A stretch of DNA of 64,000 nt from Pedobacter chitinilyticus (GCF_003313385.1 NZ_QMHN01000002.1:692603-756602), one strand, 5' to 3'. Positions 1 through 9,439 are shown, numbered from the stretch's first letter. The notes: generated by a model not told the origin, from the sequence alone. Made by a program: numbers and translations.

Positions 1-273
1 ATTGTGGATGGCTATTTATCCTTTGGCTATGTAGGTGCATTCTTTTTTCTATTTATTTTAGGTGTCCTTGCACAACTTTTAAACGATACCGCAGAACGCT
101 GGTTTGGTGGTTACGAATTCGGTTGTATAGTAATGTTTAATGGCTGTTTCCAAGCACTATGGAGAGGTAATAATTTCGAATTCATGCTTAATAATATAGT
201 CTACGGTTTCATTACGATGTGGATAGTATTTCTCGTACTACGCAAGATGAACATTTTAGTGCCAAAAAGGTAA
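1..273 (+). CDS. C-terminal end of a Wzy-like polysaccharide polymerase (5' truncated by window edge)
   Basis: The reading frame is open from base 1, so only about the last 90 residues of a larger protein are present. They hold two hydrophobic segments (about residues 8-26 and 64-80) joined by a polar stretch with an aromatic-rich FGGYEFGCIVMFNGCFQALWR motif region, as in the C-terminal part of O-antigen/oligosaccharide repeat-unit polymerases. The apparent GTG start at base 4 is probably internal. An exosortase and glycosyltransferases lie 4-7 kb downstream, which fits the exosortase-associated Wzy-like proteins of Bacteroidota. The family call is an inference from short sequence and context; a different polytopic membrane protein is possible. 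Confidence 0.5.
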   Translation: MVDGYLSFGYVGAFFFLFILGVLAQLLNDTAERWFGGYEFGCIVMFNGCFQALWRGNNFEFMLNNIVYGFITMWIVFLVLRKMNILVPKR

Positions 274-342
274 CTTTATCAAACAAATCCAAATAAAACA
301 TTTACCACCTATTTACGTTCAAAACATACAACATTTGATACC

Positions 343-2052
343 ATGAACACCATTATTAAAAAACAAAGAACATATATCCCACAAGACCTCGAAATCAAAT
401 GGGAAAACCTATCTCCTATTTTTGAGGAACTACAAAATCGAAACATCGATAGCAAAACAGATCTGGAACATTGGCTTCGCGACAAAAGTGAGCTTGAAGC
501 AGCATTAGAAGAAGATTTTGCCTGGCGTTACATCAAAATGAGTTGCGATACCGCTAACGAACAACTAGTAAAAGACTTCCAATATTTCGCAACCGAAATT
601 GAACCACAAATAGCACCAATTGCTAACGAACTAAACAAAAAATTAGTAGAAAGTCCTTTTATTGAAGAGCTAGATCAACAGAAATACTTTGTTTACTTAC
701 GTGGTGTACGAAAAGCTTTAGAATTATTCCGAGAAGAGAACATTCCGCTATTTACCGAATTACAGGTAAAACAACAACAATACCAAGGCATTACTGGAGC
801 AATGAGCGTTACAATTAACGACCAGGAATACACCTTGGAACAAGCTGGTAATTTCCTAAAAGATACCGATAGGAACGTTCGTCAAAACGCTTGGGAAACC
901 ATTCAGCAAAGAAGACTGGTGGATAAAGACCAATTGAACATCCTTTTTGACGAGTTGGTGAAGCTACGTCATCAAGTAGCCTTAAATGCTGGCTTCGAGA
1001 ACTATCGCGACTACATGTTCCAAGCACTAGGCCGTTTTGATTATACACCGAAAGACTGTTACGATTTTGCCGAAGCCATCGAAAAGGAAATTGTTCCAAT
1101 CTTAAAAGAACAGGCCGAAAAACGTGAAGAGGCATTAGCTCTGGAAGATTTACGTCCTTGGGATTTAGACGTGAGCACTACTGGGAAACCAGCACTGAAG
1201 CCATTTCAAAATGGCAATGAACTCATCGATAAATCCATTGCTTGTTTTAATAAAATAGACGCCTCGTTGGGCGAAAAACTTTCCATCATGAAAGCAAACC
1301 AGCTTTTTGATGTAGAAAGCAGAATGGGTAAAGCACCTGGAGGTTACAATTATCCATTGGCAGAAACTGGTGCACCTTTCATTTTCATGAATTCGGCCAA
1401 CTCCTTCCGTGATTTAACCACCATGGTACATGAGGGAGGTCATGCCATCCATACATTTTTAACAGCCAATTTAGAGTTGAACGACTTTAAACACTGTCCT
1501 TCGGAAGTGGCCGAATTAGCTTCAATGAGCATGGAATTAATTTCTATGGATCAGTGGTCGGTATATTTTGACAAAGAGGAAGATTTAATAAGGGCAAAAA
1601 AAGAACAACTGATTGACGTGCTGAAAACTTTACCATGGGTCGCAGTGATTGATCAATTCCAACATTGGATTTACACCAATCCAGACCATAATGCCGCCGA
1701 TCGTGAAGAAGCCTTTAAACAAATATACCAAAGATTTGGTGCTGGCTTTGCCAATTGGGAAGGTTACGAAAAGCAATTTGGCAATGTATGGCAAAAACAA
1801 TTGCACCTGTTCGAAGTGCCTTTTTACTACATCGAATACGCCATTGCGCAATTGGGTGCAATAGCCGTTTGGAAAAACTACAAAGAAAATCCGCAAAAAG
1901 GCTTACAACAATACTTGGATGCCCTAGCACTAGGCTACACCAAGCCCATGAACGAGATTTATGAAACCGCTGGAATAAAGTTTGATTTTAGTGCCGCCTA
2001 TATCAATGAGTTAGCTGGCTTTGTAAAAGAAGAATTGGAGAAGTTAGGTTAG
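343..2052 (+). CDS. M3 family oligoendopeptidase (PepF-like zinc metallopeptidase)
   Basis: A 569-residue protein with the zinc-binding motif HEGGH at residues 363-367 (MVHEGGHAIHTF) and a likely third ligand Glu-391 in SEVAELAS, 24 residues later, the spacing expected for family M3. M3 oligoendopeptidases are cytoplasmic enzymes that cut short peptides. There is no signal peptide or membrane segment. The length agrees with PepF-like M3 enzymes (about 560-600 residues). The ATG start follows a 70-base gap after the polymerase fragment. An amino-acid permease gene lies downstream on the same strand, so a shared role in peptide or amino-acid use is possible but not shown. Confidence 0.93.
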   Translation: MNTIIKKQRTYIPQDLEIKWENLSPIFEELQNRNIDSKTDLEHWLRDKSELEAALEEDFAWRYIKMSCDTANEQLVKDFQYFATEIEPQIAPIANELNKKLVESPFIEELDQQKYFVYLRGVRKALELFREENIPLFTELQVKQQQYQGITGAMSVTINDQEYTLEQAGNFLKDTDRNVRQNAWETIQQRRLVDKDQLNILFDELVKLRHQVALNAGFENYRDYMFQALGRFDYTPKDCYDFAEAIEKEIVPILKEQAEKREEALALEDLRPWDLDVSTTGKPALKPFQNGNELIDKSIACFNKIDASLGEKLSIMKANQLFDVESRMGKAPGGYNYPLAETGAPFIFMNSANSFRDLTTMVHEGGHAIHTFLTANLELNDFKHCPSEVAELASMSMELISMDQWSVYFDKEEDLIRAKKEQLIDVLKTLPWVAVIDQFQHWIYTNPDHNAADREEAFKQIYQRFGAGFANWEGYEKQFGNVWQKQLHLFEVPFYYIEYAIAQLGAIAVWKNYKENPQKGLQQYLDALALGYTKPMNEIYETAGIKFDFSAAYINELAGFVKEELEKLG

Positions 2053-2139
2053 CAGTTTAGCATAAGACAATCTCTTCTATAGCAACTAAAAATTAATAAA
2101 CGATGTAACCAATGAACCAGTATACCAAAGCTAGGTTTC

Positions 2140-2170
2140 AAGTAGGGCTTAAGTAGGGTTTAAGTAGGGA
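2140..2170. repeat. Short tandem repeat, 11-bp unit (about 2.8 copies)
   Basis: The gap between the M3 peptidase and the permease has three successive copies of AAGTAGGG followed by CTT or TTT, spaced exactly 11 bases. The last copy is truncated. No coding frame or hairpin runs through it. It may be a simple microsatellite; nothing else in the 264-base gap was recognised. Confidence 0.8.
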
Positions 2171-2316
2171 TAGTGTACCATGAGTGTACTATATTATGCA
2201 TGCATAACAAAAACATTAATCTTAAAATAGGATATTCAATTCTTCGTTACATTCAGAATGATAAGAAGTCTATTTATTTTTTTAAGTTTGAAACATCACC
2301 AACCAAACAATAGCGC

Positions 2317-4275
2317 ATGCTAAAAAACCTGTTCAGAAAAAAATCAGTTAATAAAATATTAGCCGATGCCGCAAAAGGCTATGGCGACCACGAGGCATCT
2401 TTACACAAAACTCTAGGCGTGAGAGACCTTACCGCTTTTGGAATTGCCGCCATTATAGGGGCTGGTATTTTCAGCACCATTGGTAAAGCAAGTGCCGACG
2501 GTGGACCTGCGGTAATCTTTTTATTCATATTTACTGCCGTTGCCTGTAGTTTTGCAGCTTTTGCCTATGCCGAATTTGCTTCAATGGTACCTGTTTCTGG
2601 TAGTGCGTATACCTATTCCTACGTTGCCTTTGGCGAATTGGTCGCCTGGGTAATTGGTTGGTCGCTCATTATGGAGTATGCCATTGGTAATATTACGGTA
2701 GCCATTTCCTGGTCCGATTATTTTACGGGACTGCTGTCCTCCATTAAAATACCCGCATTAGGCATCAATGGAATTCATGTACCTGATTGGGCGAGTATGG
2801 ATTACCTGAGCGCCTACAATGGGCATAAACACGCCGAAGCTTTATTAAACGCTGGCAAAAGCATGGCCAACATTGATGAAGCGACTCGAGTCGCGGCCAA
2901 CGCATGGAACACCGCCCCTCAAATCGGTGGTTTTCACCTTGTGGCCGATATTCCTGCACTAGGCATCATTATTTTCATCACTTGGTTGGTATACAGAGGA
3001 ATGAAGGAATCTCGAAACGCCAGCAATGCCATGGTAATTGTTAAGCTAGCCGTAATTTTATTGGTGCTGGCGGTTGGTGTTTTCTATGTAGATACAGAAA
3101 ACTGGAATCCTTTCGCCCCTAATGGTATTTCGGGCGTACTCAAAGGAGTATCGGCAGTATTTTTTGCCTATATAGGATTTGATGCCATTTCAACTACTGC
3201 CGAAGAATGTAAAAACCCACAACGTGATTTGCCTAAAGGCATGATGTGGGCCATCGTAATTTGTACGGTATTGTATATTGCCATTGCATTGGTACTTACT
3301 GGAATTGTAAAATACAATACTTTGGCCGTTGGCGACCCTTTAGCTTACGTTTTCGACCAAATAGATTTAAAACTCATGAGTGGCATCATTGCCGTAAGTG
3401 CGGTATTTGCTATGGCATCCGTATTATTAGTTTTTCAAATGGGACAGCCGCGTATTTGGATGAGCATGAGCCGCGATGGATTATTGCCAAAATCATTTTC
3501 TAAAATTCATCCTAAGTATAAAACACCTTCTTTCTCTACCATCGTAGTTGGTTTTGTAGTGGCCATTCCTTCATTATTCATGAACCTTACTACCGTAACC
3601 GATTTATGTTCAATTGGTACCTTGTTTGCATTTGTGTTAGTATGTGCAGGGGTATTGGTACTTCAAAACAGGCCCGATGTACAACGTGGTAAATTCAAAA
3701 TCCCTTATGTAAATGCAAAGTTTGTAATTCCTGTACTTTTTGCAGGAGCAATTATTTTAGCCTTTACAAAATTTAACAAGGAAGCCATAGGTTTTATTTC
3801 AAACACGCCTAAAGTAATAAACCCCGTTAGTTTTGTTACTTCGTTAAATAATGAAGAACTAACCACCATCAAACAAGAAATCACTGCAAGTCCTGTAGTA
3901 TTACAAGGCAAACAAATTGATGCGGAAGCTTATTTGAGTAACCTTAATTCAGATCAATACGAAAGCTTCTTGAGCAAATCATCAATAGATTATCATAAGA
4001 AATATGAAAGTGGTTGGCATTTGTTCAAACACAAAATCCCAATGTGGATTTTCTTGATCATTTGCTTAGTCATTACCTATTTATCCATCACCAAAAACTT
4101 GTCCTTAATCCCTGTATTAGGCTTAATTTCATGTTTATACATGATGTGCGAATTAGAACTCAGCAACTGGGTTGGTTTTGGAATATGGTTAGTAGTAGGT
4201 TTGGTGATTTATTTCCTATATGGTTATAGGAACAGTAAATTGGGGCAAGAAGAAAACAGTTCTTTAGTCCAGTAG
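2317..4275 (+). CDS. APC-family amino-acid permease (cationic amino-acid transporter type)
   Basis: A 652-residue polytopic inner-membrane protein. The N-terminal signature GIAAIIGAGIFSTIG at about residues 42-56 is the conserved TM1 substrate-binding loop of the APC superfamily, and FFAYIGFDAISTTAEE (about residues 280-295) is the TM6 region of the cationic amino-acid transporter branch. At least 12 hydrophobic segments can be seen. It is longer than usual because of a polar insertion at about residues 500-570 (ITASPVVLQGKQIDAEAY region) before the final TM pairs. Proton- or sodium-coupled amino-acid uptake is the family role; the actual substrate cannot be read from sequence. Confidence 0.9.
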   Translation: MLKNLFRKKSVNKILADAAKGYGDHEASLHKTLGVRDLTAFGIAAIIGAGIFSTIGKASADGGPAVIFLFIFTAVACSFAAFAYAEFASMVPVSGSAYTYSYVAFGELVAWVIGWSLIMEYAIGNITVAISWSDYFTGLLSSIKIPALGINGIHVPDWASMDYLSAYNGHKHAEALLNAGKSMANIDEATRVAANAWNTAPQIGGFHLVADIPALGIIIFITWLVYRGMKESRNASNAMVIVKLAVILLVLAVGVFYVDTENWNPFAPNGISGVLKGVSAVFFAYIGFDAISTTAEECKNPQRDLPKGMMWAIVICTVLYIAIALVLTGIVKYNTLAVGDPLAYVFDQIDLKLMSGIIAVSAVFAMASVLLVFQMGQPRIWMSMSRDGLLPKSFSKIHPKYKTPSFSTIVVGFVVAIPSLFMNLTTVTDLCSIGTLFAFVLVCAGVLVLQNRPDVQRGKFKIPYVNAKFVIPVLFAGAIILAFTKFNKEAIGFISNTPKVINPVSFVTSLNNEELTTIKQEITASPVVLQGKQIDAEAYLSNLNSDQYESFLSKSSIDYHKKYESGWHLFKHKIPMWIFLIICLVITYLSITKNLSLIPVLGLISCLYMMCELELSNWVGFGIWLVVGLVIYFLYGYRNSKLGQEENSSLVQ

Positions 4276-4329
4276 GTGATTGGGTATTTACTCATTCAAA
4301 ACCTTAATCATTAAATCATTGATCTTCCA

Positions 4330-5514
4330 GTGAAAATCATACAGATATGTGCGGCTTATAAACCTGCATACATTTATGGTGGGCCAACCATGTCGGTATC
4401 CAAACTGTCGGAAGAGTTGGTAAAAGCAGGTCAAGACGTAGTGGTGCTAGCTACTACTGCGAATGGAAAAACAGAATTAAATGTTCCTTCAGGTCTAGAG
4501 CAAATCGTTGATGGCGTAAAAGTCTTTTATTTCAAAAGACTAACTAAAGATCATACGCACTTTTCTCCTGCCCTATTTAGTTTTCTACGAAAACTGATTG
4601 TAGAAGAGAAAAAAGCGGGTCGTAAAAACGAGCTGATTATACACATCCATGCCTGGTGGAATTTAGTCTCTATTTTTTCGTGTTTAGTTGCTAAAATACA
4701 TGGTGTAAAGGTTGTCTTATCACCTAGGGGGATGCTAACCAATTATAGTCTTAACAACAGAAATTCAAAGCTTAAAGATGCCATCCACTTCTTTCTCGGC
4801 AAAAACCTTTTAAAATATTGCCATATCCATGCCACTAGTGAAAAAGAGCAGGAAGACATTTTGGAAACTTGCATACCAAACAATACTAACATTATCGCAA
4901 ATTTCGTTGAGTTAGGTGACGCAACACCAACAAGTGGCTCCCTAACCGCAGCTATACCAACTGAATCATCCACCTATCAGCTACTTTTTCTTTCTCGTAT
5001 AGAAGAAAAAAAAGGACTTGAACTACTATTCAATGCCCTAGCAAAAGTGAATATCTCGTGGAACCTTTCCATAGCAGGTAGCGGTGAAATAAGTTATTTG
5101 CAACACCTCTATCAACTTGCGGATCAACTTAATATCAGTTCTAAAATCAAATGGCTAGGGCAAGCAGATAAGAATCAAAAATTTGAGCTTTTAGCAGAGC
5201 ACGATTTATTAGTACTTAGCTCCCATAATGAGAATTTTGCAAATGTCGTCATCGAAAGTTTGTCTGTAGGTACGCCCGTATTAGTGAGTACCGAAGTTGG
5301 ACTGGCAGATTATGTGACTAAAAATAATTTAGGTTGGGTGGTGCCAAATGATCCAGACCAACTAATGGTGGCCATTATAAAATCCTTTGAGGACACACAA
5401 AAACGTGCTCAAATTAGGGCCAGCGCTCCATCAAAAATTAAGCAAGATTTTGATGAAACTACGCTAGCAAACAAATACATCAGCATGTACAAGCATTTAT
5501 TAGGGAAATCATGA
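4330..5514 (+). CDS. Glycosyltransferase family 4 protein, exosortase-associated
   Basis: A 394-residue GT-B fold glycosyltransferase starting at GTG. The N-terminus (KIIQICAAYKPAYIYGGPT) is the acceptor-domain start typical of the XrtY-associated glycosyltransferase group, and the C-terminal half has the GT4 motif NVVIESLSVGTPVLVS (about residues 308-323) with the nucleotide-sugar-binding Glu. It should transfer a sugar from a nucleotide donor to a growing polysaccharide on the cytoplasmic face of the membrane. It is the first of four genes joined by 4-base ATGA overlaps, so translation is probably coupled. The donor and acceptor are unknown. Confidence 0.88.
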   Translation: MKIIQICAAYKPAYIYGGPTMSVSKLSEELVKAGQDVVVLATTANGKTELNVPSGLEQIVDGVKVFYFKRLTKDHTHFSPALFSFLRKLIVEEKKAGRKNELIIHIHAWWNLVSIFSCLVAKIHGVKVVLSPRGMLTNYSLNNRNSKLKDAIHFFLGKNLLKYCHIHATSEKEQEDILETCIPNNTNIIANFVELGDATPTSGSLTAAIPTESSTYQLLFLSRIEEKKGLELLFNALAKVNISWNLSIAGSGEISYLQHLYQLADQLNISSKIKWLGQADKNQKFELLAEHDLLVLSSHNENFANVVIESLSVGTPVLVSTEVGLADYVTKNNLGWVVPNDPDQLMVAIIKSFEDTQKRAQIRASAPSKIKQDFDETTLANKYISMYKHLLGKS

Positions 5515-6131
5515 GCGCTTATAAAGAATACGGCTATACCCATACACAGGCAGACCATACACAACATTATATCTGGCAACCTATTGTATCATTGTTAAAT
5601 AACAACTCCACAATTCTAGATTTAGGTTGTGGAAATGGTGCTTTCGCTAATGAATTAATAGTGAAAGGTTTTGATGTTTATGGTACCGATGCTTCCAGTA
5701 ATGGTATTGAACAGGCCAACAGTATAAACCCTAATCACTTTTTTGTACAGGACCTATCTTCTGATGATCTACCTATCGACCTAAAAGACAAAGAATTCAA
5801 AACCATAATTTCCACCGAAGTAATTGAACATTTATATGATCCACGCGCTTTTATTGCCTTTGCAAAAAGAGTACTCCTCAAAAATGGCGGTGGAGAGTTC
5901 ATCCTTTCAACTCCCTATCACGGCTATCTCAAAAATCTAGTTATTGCCATCACAGGAAAATGGGATCAGCATGCCAACCCACTTTGGGATGGTGGACATA
6001 TTAAATTATGGTCAAAAAAGACACTAAGCAAACTCTTAGAAGAGCAAGGCTTTAAGATAACCCACTTCATAGGTTGCGGAAGATTACCCTATCTTTGGAA
6101 ATCAATGGTGATTAGAGCCACAATTCAATGA
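5511..6131 (+). CDS. Class I SAM-dependent methyltransferase
   Basis: A 206-residue Rossmann-fold methyltransferase. Motif I, ILDLGCGNGAF, is at residues 35-45 and binds S-adenosylmethionine; STEVIEHLYDP near residue 100 is the post-motif typical of UbiG-like small-molecule and sugar methyltransferases. The start ATG overlaps the stop of the upstream glycosyltransferase (ATGA), and its own stop overlaps the next start in the same way. Its place between two glycosyltransferases and an exosortase suggests that it methylates a sugar or lipid intermediate of the polysaccharide; this is inference. Confidence 0.87.
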   Translation: MSAYKEYGYTHTQADHTQHYIWQPIVSLLNNNSTILDLGCGNGAFANELIVKGFDVYGTDASSNGIEQANSINPNHFFVQDLSSDDLPIDLKDKEFKTIISTEVIEHLYDPRAFIAFAKRVLLKNGGGEFILSTPYHGYLKNLVIAITGKWDQHANPLWDGGHIKLWSKKTLSKLLEEQGFKITHFIGCGRLPYLWKSMVIRATIQ

Positions 6132-6988
6132 AGCCAGCATTTAGTTTCATCATCTTAACTTTCAACGAAGAACAACACCTTCCTCGTTTGCTCAATTCTA
6201 TTGCAAGATTAAATGCACCAATCTTCATATTAGATTCGGGAAGTACTGATGACACGCTAAAAATTGCAGAAAGTTTCGGAGCCATGGTAAAGTTTCATCC
6301 TTTTGAAAATCACCCAAAACAATGGGATTATGCCCTTAAAAATTTTGAGGTTCAAACCCCTTGGGTAATCGGATTAGATGCCGATCAGATCGTGACGCCT
6401 GAACTGCTTGAATTACTGATCAACTTTAATGACGAAACCTATGGGAATGTAGAGGGTATCTATTTTAACCGCAAAAACATCTTCAAAGGAAAATGGATTA
6501 AACATGGCGGCTATTACCCTAAATACCAATTAAAAATGTTTCGCTATGGCATGGGATACTCCGACCTTAACGAAAATATGGATCACCGGTTTATCGTCAC
6601 AGGAAATACCACCATTTGGAAGAAAGGGCATCTTCTTGAAGAAAACCTCAAGGAAAATGAAATTCGTTTTTGGATCGACAAGCACAACCGCTACAGTGAT
6701 TTGGTAGCCAACGAAGAAATAGAGCGGATGGAAAACCTCCGAAAGCAAACCATCAAACCAAAATTGTTTGGCGACCCCTACCAACGCACAGCTTATATAA
6801 AAAGCATATGGTGGAAACTACCTCGTTTCCTTAGACCTTTCATCTATTTCACTTACCGAATGACTTTCCAATTAGGTTTTTTAGATGGACGAACAGGTAT
6901 CCTATTTCATTTCCTGCAAGGGTTCTGGTTCAGATTAATTGTCGACGTAAAAATTGCTGAGAAGTTAAACCAAAGCAAGCAAAAATGA
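6128..6988 (+). CDS. Glycosyltransferase family 2 protein
   Basis: A 286-residue GT-A enzyme. The N-terminus FSFIILTFNEEQHLPRLLNS is the classic GT2 nucleotide-binding start, with LDSGSTDDT at residues 35-43 and the metal-binding DxD as DAD at residues 84-86. The pattern is like the WaaE/KdtX subgroup that adds sugars to lipid-linked glycans. The C-terminal part is rich in aromatic and basic residues (FLRPFIYFTYRMTFQLGF) and may lie on the membrane. The gene overlaps its neighbours by ATGA on both sides and so belongs to the same transcript as the exosortase. Confidence 0.88.
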   Translation: MKPAFSFIILTFNEEQHLPRLLNSIARLNAPIFILDSGSTDDTLKIAESFGAMVKFHPFENHPKQWDYALKNFEVQTPWVIGLDADQIVTPELLELLINFNDETYGNVEGIYFNRKNIFKGKWIKHGGYYPKYQLKMFRYGMGYSDLNENMDHRFIVTGNTTIWKKGHLLEENLKENEIRFWIDKHNRYSDLVANEEIERMENLRKQTIKPKLFGDPYQRTAYIKSIWWKLPRFLRPFIYFTYRMTFQLGFLDGRTGILFHFLQGFWFRLIVDVKIAEKLNQSKQK

Positions 6989-7557
6989 GTAAGCTCAGTC
7001 AAACCATTAAAAGCTTTTGGGACGAGCCCTATTTTAGGTTCATCTGCTACTTCCTCTTGCTATCCTTATTCCTATATGAATTTAACACTGCTTACATTGG
7101 CATTACTGCCAAAGGCGGAATTTATGTGCCATTTTTAGACCAGCATCTCAACTACATCAATTGGTGGCGTAATTTCACCATAGATAGTGCGGCTACGGTT
7201 TTACGTTGGATGGATTACATCGTTTATACTAACGACTACCAACTAAAAGTAATTGGCAGACATGGCTTCACAATGGTGTATACCTGTTTGGGCTATGGGA
7301 TCATGAGCGTTTTCAGTGCCTTTGTCATTACGTTTCCTGGTTATATTAAAGCTAGATATGGCTTTTTACTATTTGGACTAGTACTCATTCAACTACTAAA
7401 TACCTTAAGACTCATCGTATTGTCTTTGTATTGGGACAAGAGAAAACCACTACTCACCATTGACCACCATGATCTATTTAACATCATAGTTTATGTCGTT
7501 TTAATCCTACTGGTTTACGGATGGCTCAAATGTGCGAGCAAACGTGGCAAAGTGTAG
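6985..7557 (+). CDS. Exosortase family protein (probably XrtY type)
   Basis: A 190-residue polytopic membrane protein with the exosortase catalytic residues in order: Cys-101 in YTCLGYGIMS, Arg-142 in LLNTLRLIVLS and His-161/His-162 in IDHHDLFN. Exosortases are membrane cysteine transpeptidases that process C-terminal sorting signals of secreted proteins and are found beside exopolysaccharide genes. The protein is short and lacks the long cytoplasmic extensions of XrtA. It is the last gene of a four-gene ATGA-overlapping operon. The XrtY subtype is inferred from size, phylum and the neighbouring glycosyltransferase; no target protein with a sorting tail was seen in the window. Confidence 0.85.
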   Translation: MSKLSQTIKSFWDEPYFRFICYFLLLSLFLYEFNTAYIGITAKGGIYVPFLDQHLNYINWWRNFTIDSAATVLRWMDYIVYTNDYQLKVIGRHGFTMVYTCLGYGIMSVFSAFVITFPGYIKARYGFLLFGLVLIQLLNTLRLIVLSLYWDKRKPLLTIDHHDLFNIIVYVVLILLVYGWLKCASKRGKV

Positions 7558-7575
7558 TGTGTTTTACTCCCTTTT

Positions 7576-7608
7576 GCTATAAACATATTCGTTTTAGTTA
7601 TATCTTCG
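7576..7608 (+). promoter_or_regulatory. Candidate sigma-A promoter for the carbamoyltransferase gene
   Basis: TATCTTCG at 7601-7608 resembles the Bacteroidota -7 element TAnnTTTG, with TTTTG at 7572-7576 as a possible -33 element. The spacer of 24 bases is longer than the usual 19-21. It lies in the 79-base gap upstream of the carbamoyltransferase, suggesting that gene can be transcribed apart from the exosortase operon. Confidence 0.35.
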
Positions 7609-7636
7609 CAATCAATTATTTAACCAACAAATCATT

Positions 7637-9361
7637 ATGTATATTTTAGGAATTAACGCCTATCACGGAGATTCGTCGGCCTGCATTTACAAAGACGGCC
7701 AATTAATTGCTGCTTCGGAAGAAGAGCGTTTTAGACGAATAAAACATTGGGCGGGCTTTCCTATTGAAGCCATAAGATTTTGTTTACAGGAAGCAGAAAT
7801 TAGCATAGAGGAGATAGACCATATTGCTATCTCTAGAGATCCTAAAGCTAATTTGGGCAAAAAGGCTTTAACAGCTTTAAAAAACAGGTTAAACCTCAGT
7901 AACGTCATCAATAGAGTTAAAAACCTTAAAAAAGCAGCTTCTATCGAAGAAGAATTCATCGAACATTTCAATTTAAAAGCTGGCGAGTTAAAAGCGAAAT
8001 TCCATAATGTAGAGCACCATAGGAGTCATTTAGCAAGTGCTTTTTTTGCCTCTCCCTTTGAAGAATCAGCATTACTTTCTATTGACGGCTTTGGCGATTT
8101 TACCAGTACGATGACAGGACTTGGTAAAGGCAATAAAATTGAAGTCCTGGAAACCGTTTCCTACCCTCATTCTGTTGGTGTGTTTTATACCACCTTTACG
8201 CAGTGGCTTGGCTTTCCTCATTATGGCGACGAGTATAAAGTAATGGGTTTGGCACCATACGGTCAACCTACCCATTTGGAGCAATTGCGAAAGGTAATAA
8301 AGTTTAAGGATAACGGACTTTTTGAACTAGACCTAAAATATTTCAACCATCCTTCTAAGGGAGTGAATATGGTTTGGGAAGGTGGCATTCCTGCAATGGA
8401 CAGTTTGTACAGTGAGGCTTTGCTCAATGAATTTGGACCCGCTAGAAAAGCCGATGAACCTTTAAGCCAAGATCATAAAGATTGGGCAACTTCTGTTCAG
8501 AGAATCACCGAAGAGTTGATTTACCATCTATTGACCCATCTTCAACAAAAAACAGGTTCAGATGCCGTTTGTATTGCAGGCGGAGTAGCCCAAAATTCCG
8601 TAGCTAACGGAAAAATTTTACTGAAAACACCATTTAAAAAAGTATATATCCCACCAGCAGGACATGATGCTGGAACTTGTATAGGTGCAGCTTTATGGGT
8701 ATATAACCAATTGCTAGATCAGCCTAGAACAGCTCCTATGCTCCATGGATACCTTGGCAGCCGTTTTAGTAATGAAAACATTGAAGAATTATTGAAGCAG
8801 AAGAATATTAGCTACCAAAAATTGGAAGGCGAAGCACTTTTCAGTAAAGTAACCGATTGCCTAATCAACGCTGGTGTGGTGGGATGGTTTCAAGGTCGTG
8901 CAGAATTTGGCCCAAGAGCCTTAGGACACCGTTCTATCATTGCTGATCCAAGAAGAGAAGACGCGAAGGAAATCTTGAATACTAAAATCAAAAGAAGGGA
9001 GTCCTTCAGACCTTTCGCACCTTCTATCCTAAAACAACATATTCCGCATTATTTCGAACAAGTAGATGATGTTCCTTTTATGGAGAAAGTATTCCTCATC
9101 AAAGAAGAACAACGGGCAAAAATCCCCGCAGTAACCCATGTTGATGGCACTGGCCGTTTACAAAGTGTGGAGCAGTCAATAGAACCAAAATACTACGGAC
9201 TGATCAATAATTTTTACGAAAAAACAGGCGTTCCCATTTTGCTAAATACCTCTTTCAACGAAAATGAGCCTATTGTAAACACACCAGAAGAGGCTTTAAA
9301 CTGTTTCTTAAGGACTAAAATGGATATGCTGGTATTGGAAGATATCGTTATCGAAAGATAG
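7637..9361 (+). CDS. Carbamoyltransferase (NodU/TobZ family)
   Basis: A 574-residue cytoplasmic enzyme. The N-terminal TsaD/Kae1-like domain starts GINAYHGDSSACI and has the metal-site motif HHRSHLASAFF with His-127 and His-131; the C-terminal carbamoyltransferase domain contains GWFQGRAEFGPRALGHRSI and LNTSFNENEPIV. NodU-like enzymes move a carbamoyl group from carbamoyl phosphate, through carbamoyl-AMP, to a hydroxyl of a sugar or secondary metabolite. Close behind the exosortase/glycosyltransferase operon it probably decorates the polysaccharide; the acceptor is not known. A bidirectional terminator follows. Confidence 0.92.
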   Translation: MYILGINAYHGDSSACIYKDGQLIAASEEERFRRIKHWAGFPIEAIRFCLQEAEISIEEIDHIAISRDPKANLGKKALTALKNRLNLSNVINRVKNLKKAASIEEEFIEHFNLKAGELKAKFHNVEHHRSHLASAFFASPFEESALLSIDGFGDFTSTMTGLGKGNKIEVLETVSYPHSVGVFYTTFTQWLGFPHYGDEYKVMGLAPYGQPTHLEQLRKVIKFKDNGLFELDLKYFNHPSKGVNMVWEGGIPAMDSLYSEALLNEFGPARKADEPLSQDHKDWATSVQRITEELIYHLLTHLQQKTGSDAVCIAGGVAQNSVANGKILLKTPFKKVYIPPAGHDAGTCIGAALWVYNQLLDQPRTAPMLHGYLGSRFSNENIEELLKQKNISYQKLEGEALFSKVTDCLINAGVVGWFQGRAEFGPRALGHRSIIADPRREDAKEILNTKIKRRESFRPFAPSILKQHIPHYFEQVDDVPFMEKVFLIKEEQRAKIPAVTHVDGTGRLQSVEQSIEPKYYGLINNFYEKTGVPILLNTSFNENEPIVNTPEEALNCFLRTKMDMLVLEDIVIER

Positions 9362-9382
9362 CTAACTCGATATTTCATTAAC

Positions 9383-9413
9383 AAAAAAGCCCCGCATGTT
9401 GCAAGGCTTTTTT
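9383..9413. terminator. Bidirectional terminator between carbamoyltransferase and obgE
   Basis: A run AAAAAAGCC at 9383-9391 is complementary to GGCTTTTTT at 9405-9413, with an inner GCA/TGC pair in the loop. The A run on one side and T run on the other let it serve both convergent genes. Confidence 0.75.
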
Positions 9414-9439
9414 GTTTATAACTTGAATGCTAATTAAAT

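Noticed and set aside
815..1135. Antisense ORF inside the M3 peptidase gene
   Set aside because: Lies opposite a strong family match; amino-acid composition is not protein-like and no conserved motif is present.
1649..1864. Overlapping plus-strand ORFs in the M3 peptidase (two further frames)
   Set aside because: They are read-through in other frames of a conserved coding gene.
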